Below are positions 19,546 through 27,982 of a stretch of DNA of 34,505 bases, piece by piece (position 1 is the first letter of the stretch; each line of letters opens with the position of its first letter). The notes below the pieces were generated by a model. The model did no database searches, was not told the origin of the DNA, and saw only the letters and a program-made list of their open reading frames with translations. The DNA comes from Verrucomicrobiota bacterium (lineage in GTDB: Bacteria; Verrucomicrobiota; Verrucomicrobiia; Chthoniobacterales; SZAS-18). The translations under genes were made by a program, and so were the position numbers. Where the stretch lies: contig JANXRG010000043.1 of the NCBI GenBank assembly GCA_025353105.1, forward strand, positions 1-34,505. The letters are read 5' to 3'.

Positions 19546-20337
19546 CTACGTCGAGTCCGCGTCCTCACCGCTCGTGCGGCGCCGGCGTGACAGCACCGCC
19601 TCGACCTGCTGCAGCAGCTTGTCCTGCTTGTACGGTTTGGGAATAAATCCGTTCAGGCCCTTCATCAACATCTCGCTCACCTTGGCCGGCTCGGAGAATC
19701 CACCGCACACCACCACCGCGGCATCCGGCCGCATGCAGCGGATTTCGTCGAAAATTTCCTCGCCGCCGATCTGCGGCATCAGCACCTCGATGATCACGAG
19801 ATCGATCGCCCCGCCCGCCTGCCGATAAATGTCGAGCGCGCGAAATCCGTTGCCGCACTGGATCACGCGATAGTCATCCATCGTCAGTAACACCTCCGCG
19901 AGCGTGCGTGAGCGTTCGTCGTGGTCGATCACCAGGATCAATTCCTTTTGGCCCTCCGGGTTCGACACCGTGATCTCGCCGAAATCAAACACGGTCTCCG
20001 ACGTGGATTGCGGGTCCCGTTGGTGGGCGGCGAACGTGGGGTCGTTCGAGTCTCCGCCATCCATGGCCTGGGGGCTTTCGTGGCTCAGCGCCCCGGCATA
20101 TTCAGCCGGCATGGTCGCCAGGACTCGCTGGAGCTGCGCGATCCGCTGGTTGAGGTGAAGTCCGAGCTGCTGCGCATGCTCGGCGCTCTTCATGATGTAA
20201 CCCGTGAAATCGCGCAGCATGTCGCCTTCCGGCGTGCAGCCGACGACAATCGAGCCGTACCCCACGATTTCCTGCAAGCGGGTGTGCAGGTCGTCGAGCG
20301 CGGTCTGAACGTCTTGAAATTCAGCCGGAAGGGCCAT
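19546..20337 (-). CDS. Atypical response-regulator receiver protein (Asp-to-Glu at the phospho-acceptor site)
   Basis: A 263-residue protein. Residues 1-100 are a helical region of unknown type (e.g. FQDVQTALDDLHTRLQEIVG), about 100-135 are a polar linker, and 136-250 are a receiver domain (ELILVIDHDERSRTLAEVLL). At the usual phospho-acceptor position the sequence is DLVIIEVLMPQIGG: Glu184 (codon GAG at 19786-19788) replaces Asp. The second acidic residue of the N-terminal pair is His (IDHDE), and the usual Thr/Ser is Gly (VVVCGGFSEP), while the Lys of IPKPYK is kept. No output domain follows. The chosen start is ATG 20337; an upstream frame start at 20400 is less likely. It lies 31 bases downstream of rppH on the same strand. 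Confidence 0.85.
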   Translation of the reverse strand: MALPAEFQDVQTALDDLHTRLQEIVGYGSIVVGCTPEGDMLRDFTGYIMKSAEHAQQLGLHLNQRIAQLQRVLATMPAEYAGALSHESPQAMDGGDSNDPTFAAHQRDPQSTSETVFDFGEITVSNPEGQKELILVIDHDERSRTLAEVLLTMDDYRVIQCGNGFRALDIYRQAGGAIDLVIIEVLMPQIGGEEIFDEIRCMRPDAAVVVCGGFSEPAKVSEMLMKGLNGFIPKPYKQDKLLQQVEAVLSRRRRTSGEDADST

Positions 20338-20368
20338 GGCGCGGCGCGCAAAATGGCGCCAAAGCCCA

Positions 20369-20848
20369 CTATGAAGCAATTTCCATCCCAAAAAAATCAC
20401 GAAGTACCTGCCGGTACACGTCCCGCTTCACCGGCGGCACCCACGGGAGCCGGACTTGCGAGGGCATCACCCACCGGACCGCGCGGAATTCGGGCTCACT
20501 GGTCGCCACATCGACCTTCTCGGGCGGTGCCACCAAATCGAGCAAAAAATAAATCTGCTCCTGCCCGCGGTAACCCTGCTTTCGGCTTCCCCCCGTGAAC
20601 AAATACCGGTAGGGCCCGCGACTCGTCACGATGTGGTAGTCCCCCGGTTCCAGCGAGATCTCCTCGCGCAGTTCGCGCGGGAGGGCGTCCTCGGCCGATT
20701 CCCCGGGGTTTCGACCGCCCTGCGGGAATTGCCACGAGTCCGGGAAGTCTGTCCGCTCGCCGAGCAGGATGCGGCCCGTCGCGTCGCGCACGATCGCCGC
20801 CACATTCGGACGATAGATGCGGAACTCGCTCGGATCGGAAATGGACAC
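20369..20848 (-). CDS. rppH: RNA pyrophosphohydrolase (Nudix family)
   Basis: Removes pyrophosphate from the 5' end of transcripts to start RNA decay. It is 159 residues from GTG 20848. The opening YRPNVAAIVRDATGRILLGE, the box SWQFPQGGRNPGESAEDALP followed by RELREEISL, and the later EFRAVRWVMPSQV and FKRDVY-like VKRDVYRQVLRDFF all line up with E. coli RppH. The Nudix consensus Gly near the end of the box (EEIG) is Ser here, a tolerated change. The open frame continues upstream without a stop to 21307, but that part overlaps the divergent rhomboid-like gene and lacks family character. Downstream is the receiver gene. Confidence 0.9.
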   Translation of the reverse strand: MSISDPSEFRIYRPNVAAIVRDATGRILLGERTDFPDSWQFPQGGRNPGESAEDALPRELREEISLEPGDYHIVTSRGPYRYLFTGGSRKQGYRGQEQIYFLLDLVAPPEKVDVATSEPEFRAVRWVMPSQVRLPWVPPVKRDVYRQVLRDFFGMEIAS

Positions 20849-20951
20849 GTGAGACTGAAAATGTCTGGCCGGCGGATTTTTTGCAACACATCCGATCCGC
20901 GGTGGACCATTCCACGTGGCAACCCGTATGCTGTTCTGAAGCAACACTCCG

Positions 20952-21914
20952 ATGTCCGCGAAATTGCGCGTCCCGAATTCCCCGCTCGCGACCTGGCCCC
21001 CCAGCGCGACGCGGGTCTTGATTTCGCTCAGCGTCGGATTATTTCTGTGGCAATGGTCGCTGCTCTTTCTGTCGCCCGCGTTCTGGCGCGAAAACGGCGT
21101 TTTATCTCTCGAAGCGCTGCGCGCCGGGCTGTTTGACCTGGACCGGCCGGGTCCGGTGGAAACCTTCGGTGCAATCTCGCTGGCCGGCCTCCAGGCCGGA
21201 CGGTGGTGGCAGCCGATCACGCACCTTTTCCTGCACGGCGGACTCATCCAGCTCGCACCCGGCATGATCGTGCTTGCGGCAGCCGGACCCGCGCTGGAAC
21301 GAATCATCGGCCGCCGCCATCTCCTGGGCGTTTACCTGCTCGGCGGGGGCGCCGGCGCCACGCTTCAGCTCGCCGTCGAGAAAGACATTCACGTGCTCGG
21401 CTCGGCCTCCGCCGTGTGCGCCGTCGCGATCGCGGCAACCACCATCCTGGCGGAACAGGACCTTCGCGTGTTCCGCCTCTTCCGCCGCCTGCCGCTGGTG
21501 CTGTCGGCAAAATATTTCGCGGCCGGCCTCGTCTTCGCGCTCGTACTGCTCTTCTTCGTCGATAACGGGCCCGCCGTTTCCGCACGCCGGCTGCAGACCG
21601 CGCACCTCGCCCCCCTCGCCGGTTGCTTCGTCGGCTGGCTCTACGCGCGTTTGCTTGGCTTTGGCCGGCGGGTGCCCGTCTACGCGCACTCGCGTCCCGT
21701 CCCCGCCCCCGTCGCGCCGTATCGGCCGCCGGATTCCGAGCCGGTGGACGCAACGAGCGATGGCGCGGACGCGCACGACTTCATCCGCGATGCGATCGAC
21801 CCGATTCTGGAAAAGATCAGCCGGGAGGGCCTCGATCGCCTGACTCCGGACGAACGACGGCTCCTCGAACAAGCCAGCGAGCGCCTGCCCGACTCGCGCG
21901 CGTCGAAGCAATGA
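20952..21914 (+). CDS. Rhomboid-fold membrane protein lacking the protease active site
   Basis: A 320-residue protein with about six membrane helices (residues 20-230) and a polar cytosolic C-terminal tail. The fold is suggested by RWWQPITHLFLHGG, then GPALERIIGRRHLLGVYLL with GGGAGATLQLAV, and AHLAPLAGCFVGWLY near residue 218. In active rhomboids a GASGA-type motif carries the catalytic Ser; here the stretch is GSASA at 150-154, with Ala at the aligned position. The second-helix HxxxN pattern reads QLAPGM, so the oxyanion Asn is also absent. His218 is kept. It therefore looks like an inactive relative. Its stop overlaps the glnE start (ATGA), so the two are translationally coupled. Confidence 0.75.
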   Translation: MSAKLRVPNSPLATWPPSATRVLISLSVGLFLWQWSLLFLSPAFWRENGVLSLEALRAGLFDLDRPGPVETFGAISLAGLQAGRWWQPITHLFLHGGLIQLAPGMIVLAAAGPALERIIGRRHLLGVYLLGGGAGATLQLAVEKDIHVLGSASAVCAVAIAATTILAEQDLRVFRLFRRLPLVLSAKYFAAGLVFALVLLFFVDNGPAVSARRLQTAHLAPLAGCFVGWLYARLLGFGRRVPVYAHSRPVPAPVAPYRPPDSEPVDATSDGADAHDFIRDAIDPILEKISREGLDRLTPDERRLLEQASERLPDSRASKQ

Positions 21915-24649
21915 CGCGCCTGCTCCAAGCGCAGGTGGAGGCCTCACCCGATCCCACCCAAGCCGCCGCGGCGCTCGATTCGCTCGCCAGCGCCTGGTCG
22001 GCTGCCGGCCGCACGCACGACGATTTCGTCCGCGTCCTCCAGACCTTTCGCCTCGGACCCGACGCACTGGTGCATTTACTCTCGATCTCGCCGATCTCGG
22101 TCGAGAAGATCCGGCGCGAGCCGGAGCTGCTCGAGTGGCTAGCGCGGATCGAGATTTGTATTTCGGATCGCGGGCCCCGACGGATGCGCGCGGAGTTGCA
22201 GGCGTTGCGCGGCGGCGATGGCTCTTTCGATCCACGCTTCGTCGCGTTGCGGCGCCTCCACCGGCGCGAACTGCTCCGGCTCGCGTTGCGCGAAGTCGCG
22301 GGGGTCGTCTCGCCGGCGGACACCACGCGGGAGCTCAGCGCGCTCGCCGACGTGTGCCTGCAGGACGTGCTGCAGGGCTGGCAGGAGGATTGCGCTCGGC
22401 GCTGGGGCGGCGCCCCGGAGACGGGCTTCGCCGTCCTCGGTCTCGGCAAGCTCGGCGGCCGCGACCTGAATTTCTCGTCGGACGTCGACCTGATGTTTCT
22501 CTACGGCGAAGACGGCGCGTTCCGCGGAAATTTTTTGAATCACGAATACTTCACCCGGCTCGGCGAGAAATTTATCGGCACGTTTGCCGCCAACGACCCC
22601 GCGGGGCCGCTCTTTCGCGTCGACTTCCGCCTGCGCCCCGAGGGACGCGATGGTCCGCTCGTAACGTCGCTCAACCACGCCGAAAATTATTACGCGGGCC
22701 ACGGCGAGACTTGGGAGCGGCTTGCACTCATCAAGGCGCGGGGCGTCGCGGGCGACATGGAGGTCGCGTACGAATTCTGCCAGCGGCTGCAGCCTTTCGT
22801 TTTCCCGCGCTCGCTCGCGCCGGATACGCTGGTCGAGATTGGCGACCTCAAGGCGCGCATCGAGCAGGAGATTCACTGCGACGACATTGCGGCCCCCGGG
22901 GGAAACGTGAAGCTCGGACCGGGCGGCATTCGCGAGATCGAGTTCATCGCCGGATCGCTGCAACTCCTGCACGGCGCGAAGCACGCCTTCCTCCAGGAAT
23001 CGAATACCACGAAGATCCTCGCCGAGCTCGCCCGGCTGGAATTTCTGCCCCGCGCCGAATTCGAGGCGCTGGCCGAAGCCTACGCATTTTTCCGACTCGT
23101 CGAGCACCGCCTGCAGATCGAGAACGAGGCCCAGACCCACTCGCTACCCACGACGCCCGACGCGCTCCACCGCCTGGCGCGCAGCCTGCGCTTTGCCGGG
23201 GCCGACGCGCTCTTCGCCGCGCTGCGGACGCGCGCGGCGCTGGTGCGCACGGTGTTTCAGCGGATTCTTGGTTCCGGCAACCGGGAGGAGCGCGGCCCGC
23301 GCGATTTAGCGATTTTCGCGGACGCGCCCGCCGCGCAACGCAACCTGCGCGACCTGGCCGATGGGCCCTCCGGTGTCCACGCGGCACCGCGCACCCGCCG
23401 GTTGTTCGCCCGGCTCGAACCTTCGCTGATGCAGCATCTCGCCGCGGCTGCCGACCCGGATGGTGCCCTCCGCCGCTTCGTCCGCTTCGTCGAGGGCTAC
23501 GGGATTCGCGGACTCCTCCTCGAGACCCTCGTCACCCATCCACGCCTGCTGGATTTGCTGCTCCGCGTGTTCGACTCGAGTGAATATTATTCGTCGCTCA
23601 TCATCCGCCGGCCGGCCTGGATTGAGGAACTGGTGCGCGGCGCGGCGCTCGACGACGCGCTCGACGTGGAGGGTCACCTCGAGCATCTTCGATCCGGCAG
23701 CCCGGACATCGCGGCGCTCCGGCTGCATCAGCAGGGCGCGCTGCTCCGCATCCTGATGCGAGACGTGCTTGGCCTGAACGGCTCCGCCGGCCCGTGGCCC
23801 GAGATTTCCGCGGTGGCCGAGGCCTCGCTCATCCACGCGCACGCGCTGCTCGAACTCGGGCCGCATCTGACCATCGTCGGTTACGGAAAATTTGGTGGAC
23901 GTGAACTGGGGTTCGGCGCCGACGTCGATGCGATCCTGATCGGCGAGGACCCAGCGCCGGCCGAAGCGCTCACCCGGGCGCTGGCGAAATCGGTCGCCGA
24001 GGGCGGCGTCTTTCCGCTCGACACCCGGTTGCGACCGGAGGGCGTGAACGGATCGCTCGTTTCCTCGCTCGCCAATTTCGAGCAGTATTTTTCGTCGGGC
24101 CGAGCCCAGGTTTGGGAGGCGCAGGCGTTGACGAAATCGCGCGCGATCTGCGGACCGCTGGCGGACGCGTTCACATCCACTGCGCGACGCCTGTGGCGGA
24201 CGGCGGGCCAGCGTCCCGATCTGTTTGAGCAAATCGCCGCGATGCTCGACCGCGTCCGGCGCGAACGCGGCGCGAGCGAGACCGACGGCCCCCATTTCAA
24301 GACCGGGCCCGGCGGATTGATGGCCGCAGAATTTGCAACGCAGGCGCTGCAGCTCCGCCACCGCGTCTGGGAGCCGAACACCCTGCGGGCGCTCGATCTC
24401 CTCCGCGCCGGCGGCCTCATCGCTCCCGGTAGCCACGAGCGTCTTTCGACCTCCTATCGATTTCTCCGTCGCATGGAATCCTGCCTGCGCCGCGACAACA
24501 ACACCGCGGTCTCGGCCCTGCCGATCGCGGAGCCGGAACTACTCCGCCTGGCGCGGCGGATGACGTGCGCGACCACCGCGGAATTTCAGCAGTCTCATCG
24601 CGCGGCGCGCGAATCCATCGCGGAGATCGCTCGGGAAATACTCGGCTAG
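21911..24649 (+). CDS. glnE: Bifunctional glutamine synthetase adenylyltransferase / adenylyl-removing enzyme
   Basis: Controls glutamine synthetase by adding or removing AMP, in answer to PII and glutamine. It is 912 residues (E. coli 946). Both nucleotidyltransferase domains are present: the N-terminal (removase) VLGLGKLGGRDLNFSSDVDL with Asp191/Asp193 and DFRLRPEGRDGPLVTSL, and the C-terminal (transferase) VGYGKFGGRELGFGADVDAI with Asp671/Asp673 and DTRLRPEGVNGSLVSSL. Between them is a PII-uridylyltransferase-like helical segment (GPGGIREIEFI). The ATG at 21911 overlaps the stop of the upstream membrane gene by four bases. The overlap with a rhomboid-like gene is not the usual neighbourhood of glnE. 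Confidence 0.96.
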   Translation: MTRLLQAQVEASPDPTQAAAALDSLASAWSAAGRTHDDFVRVLQTFRLGPDALVHLLSISPISVEKIRREPELLEWLARIEICISDRGPRRMRAELQALRGGDGSFDPRFVALRRLHRRELLRLALREVAGVVSPADTTRELSALADVCLQDVLQGWQEDCARRWGGAPETGFAVLGLGKLGGRDLNFSSDVDLMFLYGEDGAFRGNFLNHEYFTRLGEKFIGTFAANDPAGPLFRVDFRLRPEGRDGPLVTSLNHAENYYAGHGETWERLALIKARGVAGDMEVAYEFCQRLQPFVFPRSLAPDTLVEIGDLKARIEQEIHCDDIAAPGGNVKLGPGGIREIEFIAGSLQLLHGAKHAFLQESNTTKILAELARLEFLPRAEFEALAEAYAFFRLVEHRLQIENEAQTHSLPTTPDALHRLARSLRFAGADALFAALRTRAALVRTVFQRILGSGNREERGPRDLAIFADAPAAQRNLRDLADGPSGVHAAPRTRRLFARLEPSLMQHLAAAADPDGALRRFVRFVEGYGIRGLLLETLVTHPRLLDLLLRVFDSSEYYSSLIIRRPAWIEELVRGAALDDALDVEGHLEHLRSGSPDIAALRLHQQGALLRILMRDVLGLNGSAGPWPEISAVAEASLIHAHALLELGPHLTIVGYGKFGGRELGFGADVDAILIGEDPAPAEALTRALAKSVAEGGVFPLDTRLRPEGVNGSLVSSLANFEQYFSSGRAQVWEAQALTKSRAICGPLADAFTSTARRLWRTAGQRPDLFEQIAAMLDRVRRERGASETDGPHFKTGPGGLMAAEFATQALQLRHRVWEPNTLRALDLLRAGGLIAPGSHERLSTSYRFLRRMESCLRRDNNTAVSALPIAEPELLRLARRMTCATTAEFQQSHRAARESIAEIAREILG

Positions 24650-24684
24650 TCCATGCGCACCGTCGCCTTCACGATTTCTCCCGG

Positions 24685-25518
24685 ATGAAAGCGTCCATTT
24701 CAGTCCTGGTGCTCGCGCTCGCGCTGACGCTTGCAGCAGCGGAGGGCCGGGCCCAGCGCCCGGATCTTCGTGCCGATCGACCCGCGAAGGAGACCGCCGA
24801 ACCGATTCGCGATCGGACCGGTGCGGTCCTCGACAATCCGCACATCACCGATTTCGACGGCGCCGATTTCACGGTCGAACACCATGGGGGCATCGCGCGG
24901 ATTCCCTACGACCAGATGCCGCTCGCCTATCGTAAATTTTTTCTGCCCGACCCTGAGCACGGAAAGGAAGAGGCGGAGCGCAGGAAGAAAATGGTCGAGG
25001 ACGCTCAGCGCCAGGCGATTCTGGAAGTGCAGCGCGGGGTCCTCGAACGCCAGATGCGGGCCAGCCTGGAAGCAAAACGGGCCCAGCAGACCAACGCCGT
25101 CCGGCCGGGACCGACCTATGATCTCCCCACCGCCTACACCTCCCGCGAGACCAACGATCCAACGAAGCCAATGCGGTTCGAAGTATCACTGCACCAAGGA
25201 GTGGTGACAGACCTATTCCCGCTCGGCGGCCCGCTCATGTCGCTTGAGTTGGTCGCCGTCGACGACGACGTGATCGCCGTGCGTCGCTCGCGCCACGAGC
25301 GCAGCCTGGTGGCGAAAATTCAGCATGGCCGGGAGGAAAGCGGTCAGAATCTGACCTGGTTGTATTCCGACAAGAACGGGTGCTCTGTGTACTGGCTCGA
25401 TACGCTGCGCAAGCCCGCCGACAGCGGCATCTTTATCATCGAATACGCGCCGCAGTCCCCGCTTCGACCGGGAAGCCCACTGCGCCAACAGCTCCCGCAG
25501 ATTCCGAAGCAGCCATAA
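24685..25518 (+). CDS. Secreted hypothetical protein with a coiled-coil middle
   Basis: A 277-residue protein with a signal peptide (MKASISVLVLALALTLAAA, cleavage near GRA-Q, residue 24). It continues with RDRTGAVLDNPHITDFDGAD, then FTVEHHGGIARIPYDQMPLA, a pattern that I recall in many verrucomicrobial and planctomycete exported proteins. Residues about 95-140 are strongly charged and likely helical or coiled-coil (EEAERRKKMVEDAQRQ). The C-terminal half has no recognised domain. The ATG at 24685 starts the signal peptide 35 bases after glnE. It converges on the glycosyltransferase gene with nine bases between. Function not recognised. Confidence 0.75.
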   Translation: MKASISVLVLALALTLAAAEGRAQRPDLRADRPAKETAEPIRDRTGAVLDNPHITDFDGADFTVEHHGGIARIPYDQMPLAYRKFFLPDPEHGKEEAERRKKMVEDAQRQAILEVQRGVLERQMRASLEAKRAQQTNAVRPGPTYDLPTAYTSRETNDPTKPMRFEVSLHQGVVTDLFPLGGPLMSLELVAVDDDVIAVRRSRHERSLVAKIQHGREESGQNLTWLYSDKNGCSVYWLDTLRKPADSGIFIIEYAPQSPLRPGSPLRQQLPQIPKQP

Positions 25519-25527
25519 TTCCGCTCG

Positions 25528-26514
25528 TCACCCACGGTCCGGATCCGACAGGAATTCCGCCAGCCGTCGCGCATTCTCCGTCCGCGTGTGATTCGCGACG
25601 AAGCGCGCACGGGCGGCGCCGCCGAGGCGTTCGCGTTCCGCGACGGAGTCGAGCAACGCGTGCAAGTGCGTCGACCAGTCGGCCGGCTTGCGCACGAGCC
25701 GCGCACCGCCTCCGGCAAAAATTTCCTCCACGCCCGCGCCCGCACCGGCGATCGTCGGCACTCCCGATGCCATGTACTGCAGCGCTTTGATGGGCGACTT
25801 GCCCGCCGCAAACGGATCCCGCGGCAACGGCAGCAGACCGATGTCGAAGCTCCGGACCACCTCGGCTTCGCGACCTGCTTCGTACGGCAGATAATCGAAA
25901 TCGATCCGCCGGAAATTCGGACGCGCGCCGGAAAACACCGCCAGACGCGTATCGGGAAATTCCTCGAGCACCCGCTCCAACTCAGGCTCGAGGGTCTCGA
26001 GGTAAGGCAGGTTGCCCGGGGCTCCGGCCCAACCGAGCCGAATTGCGCCGCCCGGGTGCACGACGCGCGGAATCCAGATCGATTCGTCCAGCGCCATTGG
26101 CAGAATCCGCACCTTGGCGGTGAACCGGCGCACGCCGGCCGCGAGATACTCATTGGCAGCGAGACAAAGGTTCGCGCCGCGGGCGATGGCCGCCAGGCGT
26201 CGGTTGGTCCGCCAGCGCGTAAGCCACGCGTGTTCGCGCCGATGCGGTTGCCAGATCGCGTCGTCGATGTCGTAAATGACCGGCCGGCCCGCGCCCAGAA
26301 CCGCGCGGCGCTCGCCCCCGCGCAGCAGCTTCTTTTGCACGAGAACCCGATCGAAACTCCGCGGATCCGGCGCGTTCGCGAAATCATCCGCGCGATGCAT
26401 CGCCAGCTCGATGCCGTGAGCCTTCCGCAAAGTGTCCACGTACTGCGCGACCCGGTAGTAGGTGCTCGCCGTTTCCGGCCCGCCAAACGTCAGGGCCAGC
26501 ACGCGGAGACTCAT
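25528..26514 (-). CDS. Glycosyltransferase, GT4-like
   Basis: A 328-residue soluble enzyme with the two-Rossmann-domain look of GT-B glycosyltransferases. The C-terminal half shows RLGWAGAPGNLPYLETLEPE, then FDIGLLPLPRDPFAAGKSPI followed by KALQYMASGVPTIAGAGAGV, the typical donor-binding region of GT4 enzymes including the Glu-less variant of the E-x7-E motif. An acceptor-side segment reads VIYDIDDAIW. The ATG at 26514 overlaps the stop of the upstream GT9 gene by four bases. Sugar and acceptor cannot be read; a surface polysaccharide or LPS core is likely from the partner gene. Confidence 0.88.
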   Translation of the reverse strand: MSLRVLALTFGGPETASTYYRVAQYVDTLRKAHGIELAMHRADDFANAPDPRSFDRVLVQKKLLRGGERRAVLGAGRPVIYDIDDAIWQPHRREHAWLTRWRTNRRLAAIARGANLCLAANEYLAAGVRRFTAKVRILPMALDESIWIPRVVHPGGAIRLGWAGAPGNLPYLETLEPELERVLEEFPDTRLAVFSGARPNFRRIDFDYLPYEAGREAEVVRSFDIGLLPLPRDPFAAGKSPIKALQYMASGVPTIAGAGAGVEEIFAGGGARLVRKPADWSTHLHALLDSVAERERLGGAARARFVANHTRTENARRLAEFLSDPDRG

Positions 26515-27527
26515 GAAAGCAACTCCTCGCAGGCGCGAATGACCGTGTCCGTCGCGACCACGCCGATGTCGCGCTGCTCGGCGAGTTGCATGCGGCGCAC
26601 GGGCTCTAGATCTGCCGGCGGCGCGGGCGGCGCGCACACGCGATGCGAACATTTCCACGGAGACCACTGCCAGTCGATCGAAGGTCCAAAGATTCCAACG
26701 GTCGGGGTCTGGCAGGCCGCGGCGAGATGCATCGCCGCCGTGTCGACGCCGGCAAACAATTTCGCGCAGCCAATCAAGCCGGCCATCTGCGTCCACGTCA
26801 GGCGCCCGCCTGTGGGTTGCACCTCGCCGCCGATGGCGCGGGCGATTTGCTCCGCGGTCGCCACCTCCGCGGGATCGGGCCCGCTGCTCACGACCAAGTG
26901 CATTCCGCGCCCGACGAGATGCCGGCCGACCTCCACCCAACGATCCGCGGGCCATTCCTTTTGTCGCCAACGCGTGGCTGGATGCAGAACCGCAAACGGT
27001 TTCGCCGGCAAGTGCGGCGGAGATTCCCAACGCGACCGGTCAAAAATCAGCGGACCCGGTTCGCCGCCGATGGGCAGGACGGCGGCCACGGTGTGAAAGT
27101 CCTTTTCCACGCGATGCGCAATCCACCAATTGTAATCAGGCAGGTGATGAAACGTCGCGCGCCAAATCGGACCGAGTCGCGGATTCCAACCGACGGTCGT
27201 GCGCTCCCGCGCCCCGCTTAGCAGCGAGAGCCAGCGCCCGCGGTCGTTGTCGCCAAGCTCAAAAACGTGATCAAACTGCGCCCCGCGCAATTCGCGCAGC
27301 AGCTGAATCGACTGCCGCAATTGCCCGGGACCGCGTCGGTCCGTCTCCGGCGCAGGGCCGGTGCGGAGATGATCGATGTGCGGACAGCCCGCGAGGATGG
27401 GCTCGGTCCCGCGGCGGGCGAGCACTGTGATTTCCGCGTCCGGGTGGGCGGCCTTCACCGCGGCCAGGGTCGGCGTCAGCAGCAGGAGGTCGCCAATGTG
27501 CTTGAGCTTGATGAAGAGCAGGCGCAT
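26511..27527 (-). CDS. GT9 family glycosyltransferase (heptosyltransferase-like)
   Basis: A 338-residue enzyme with the ADP-heptose:LPS heptosyltransferase fold. The opening MRLLFIKLKHIGDLLLLTPT is characteristic of the WaaC/WaaF family, as is AKLFAGVDTAAMHLAAACQT followed by PTVGIFGPS near residues 265-295. The chosen ATG at 27527 gives the family N-terminus; a longer frame adds seven residues. The stop overlaps the GT4 start, so the two form one unit, led by a small exported protein gene 21 bases upstream. The work is probably on the LPS core, but the transferred sugar is not known. Confidence 0.9.
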   Translation of the reverse strand: MRLLFIKLKHIGDLLLLTPTLAAVKAAHPDAEITVLARRGTEPILAGCPHIDHLRTGPAPETDRRGPGQLRQSIQLLRELRGAQFDHVFELGDNDRGRWLSLLSGARERTTVGWNPRLGPIWRATFHHLPDYNWWIAHRVEKDFHTVAAVLPIGGEPGPLIFDRSRWESPPHLPAKPFAVLHPATRWRQKEWPADRWVEVGRHLVGRGMHLVVSSGPDPAEVATAEQIARAIGGEVQPTGGRLTWTQMAGLIGCAKLFAGVDTAAMHLAAACQTPTVGIFGPSIDWQWSPWKCSHRVCAPPAPPADLEPVRRMQLAEQRDIGVVATDTVIRACEELLS

Positions 27528-27548
27528 CCGCGCTCCGGTTCCCCCCAA

Positions 27549-27878
27549 TCAAAACTCGTACGAGAACACCTTGATCGCGATGGGCCTCTCGCCCGGCAGG
27601 GAGGAACCAGGCTCGCCGGCGCTCATCGTCATGTTCGTGCCGTTGCCGTATTTCGCCGGGGCAAAGGGATTGATGAGTTGCAGCGGGTTGCCCGAGCGCA
27701 GCGCCCGCGGCACCACTCCGCCCGTGCGGCTGCCCTCGTCGATCTTGGGCTCCTCCGGCTTCACCACCTTCTTTGTCTTGGGATCCACCAACGGTTTTAC
27801 GAAGACGATGTCCTCCGCGAACGCCGCCGTGGAAAACGCCAGAAGGCCGAGTATTGCGAGGATGCGAATCGATTTCAT
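27549..27878 (-). CDS. Small exported hypothetical protein
   Basis: A 109-residue protein with a clear signal peptide (MKSIRILAILGLLAFSTAAFA, cleavage before ED, about residue 21). The mature part has a lysine-rich stretch (VDPKTKKVVKPEEPKIDEG) and a glycine/serine-rich tail ending FSYEF. No cysteine or lipobox is seen, so it should be a soluble periplasmic protein. I do not recognise a family. It starts 104 bases upstream of, and divergent from, kdsD and leads into the GT9-GT4 pair. It probably shares their transcript. Confidence 0.75.
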   Translation of the reverse strand: MKSIRILAILGLLAFSTAAFAEDIVFVKPLVDPKTKKVVKPEEPKIDEGSRTGGVVPRALRSGNPLQLINPFAPAKYGNGTNMTMSAGEPGSSLPGERPIAIKVFSYEF

Positions 27879-27982
27879 AAGCCGGTTTGTTGTCTCTTCC
27901 AATCTACTATACGTTTCGGACCCCGCTCAATAGCGTATTTTCCTGCCGGCCCCCTCCCGTCCGACGCGCCGCACCCCAACCC

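Noticed and set aside
22135-23583. A 482-codon frame inside glnE and a 502-codon frame opposite the glycosyltransferases (25588-27096)
   Set aside because: Both overlap strongly supported genes and show Arg/Ala/Pro-rich nonsense composition.
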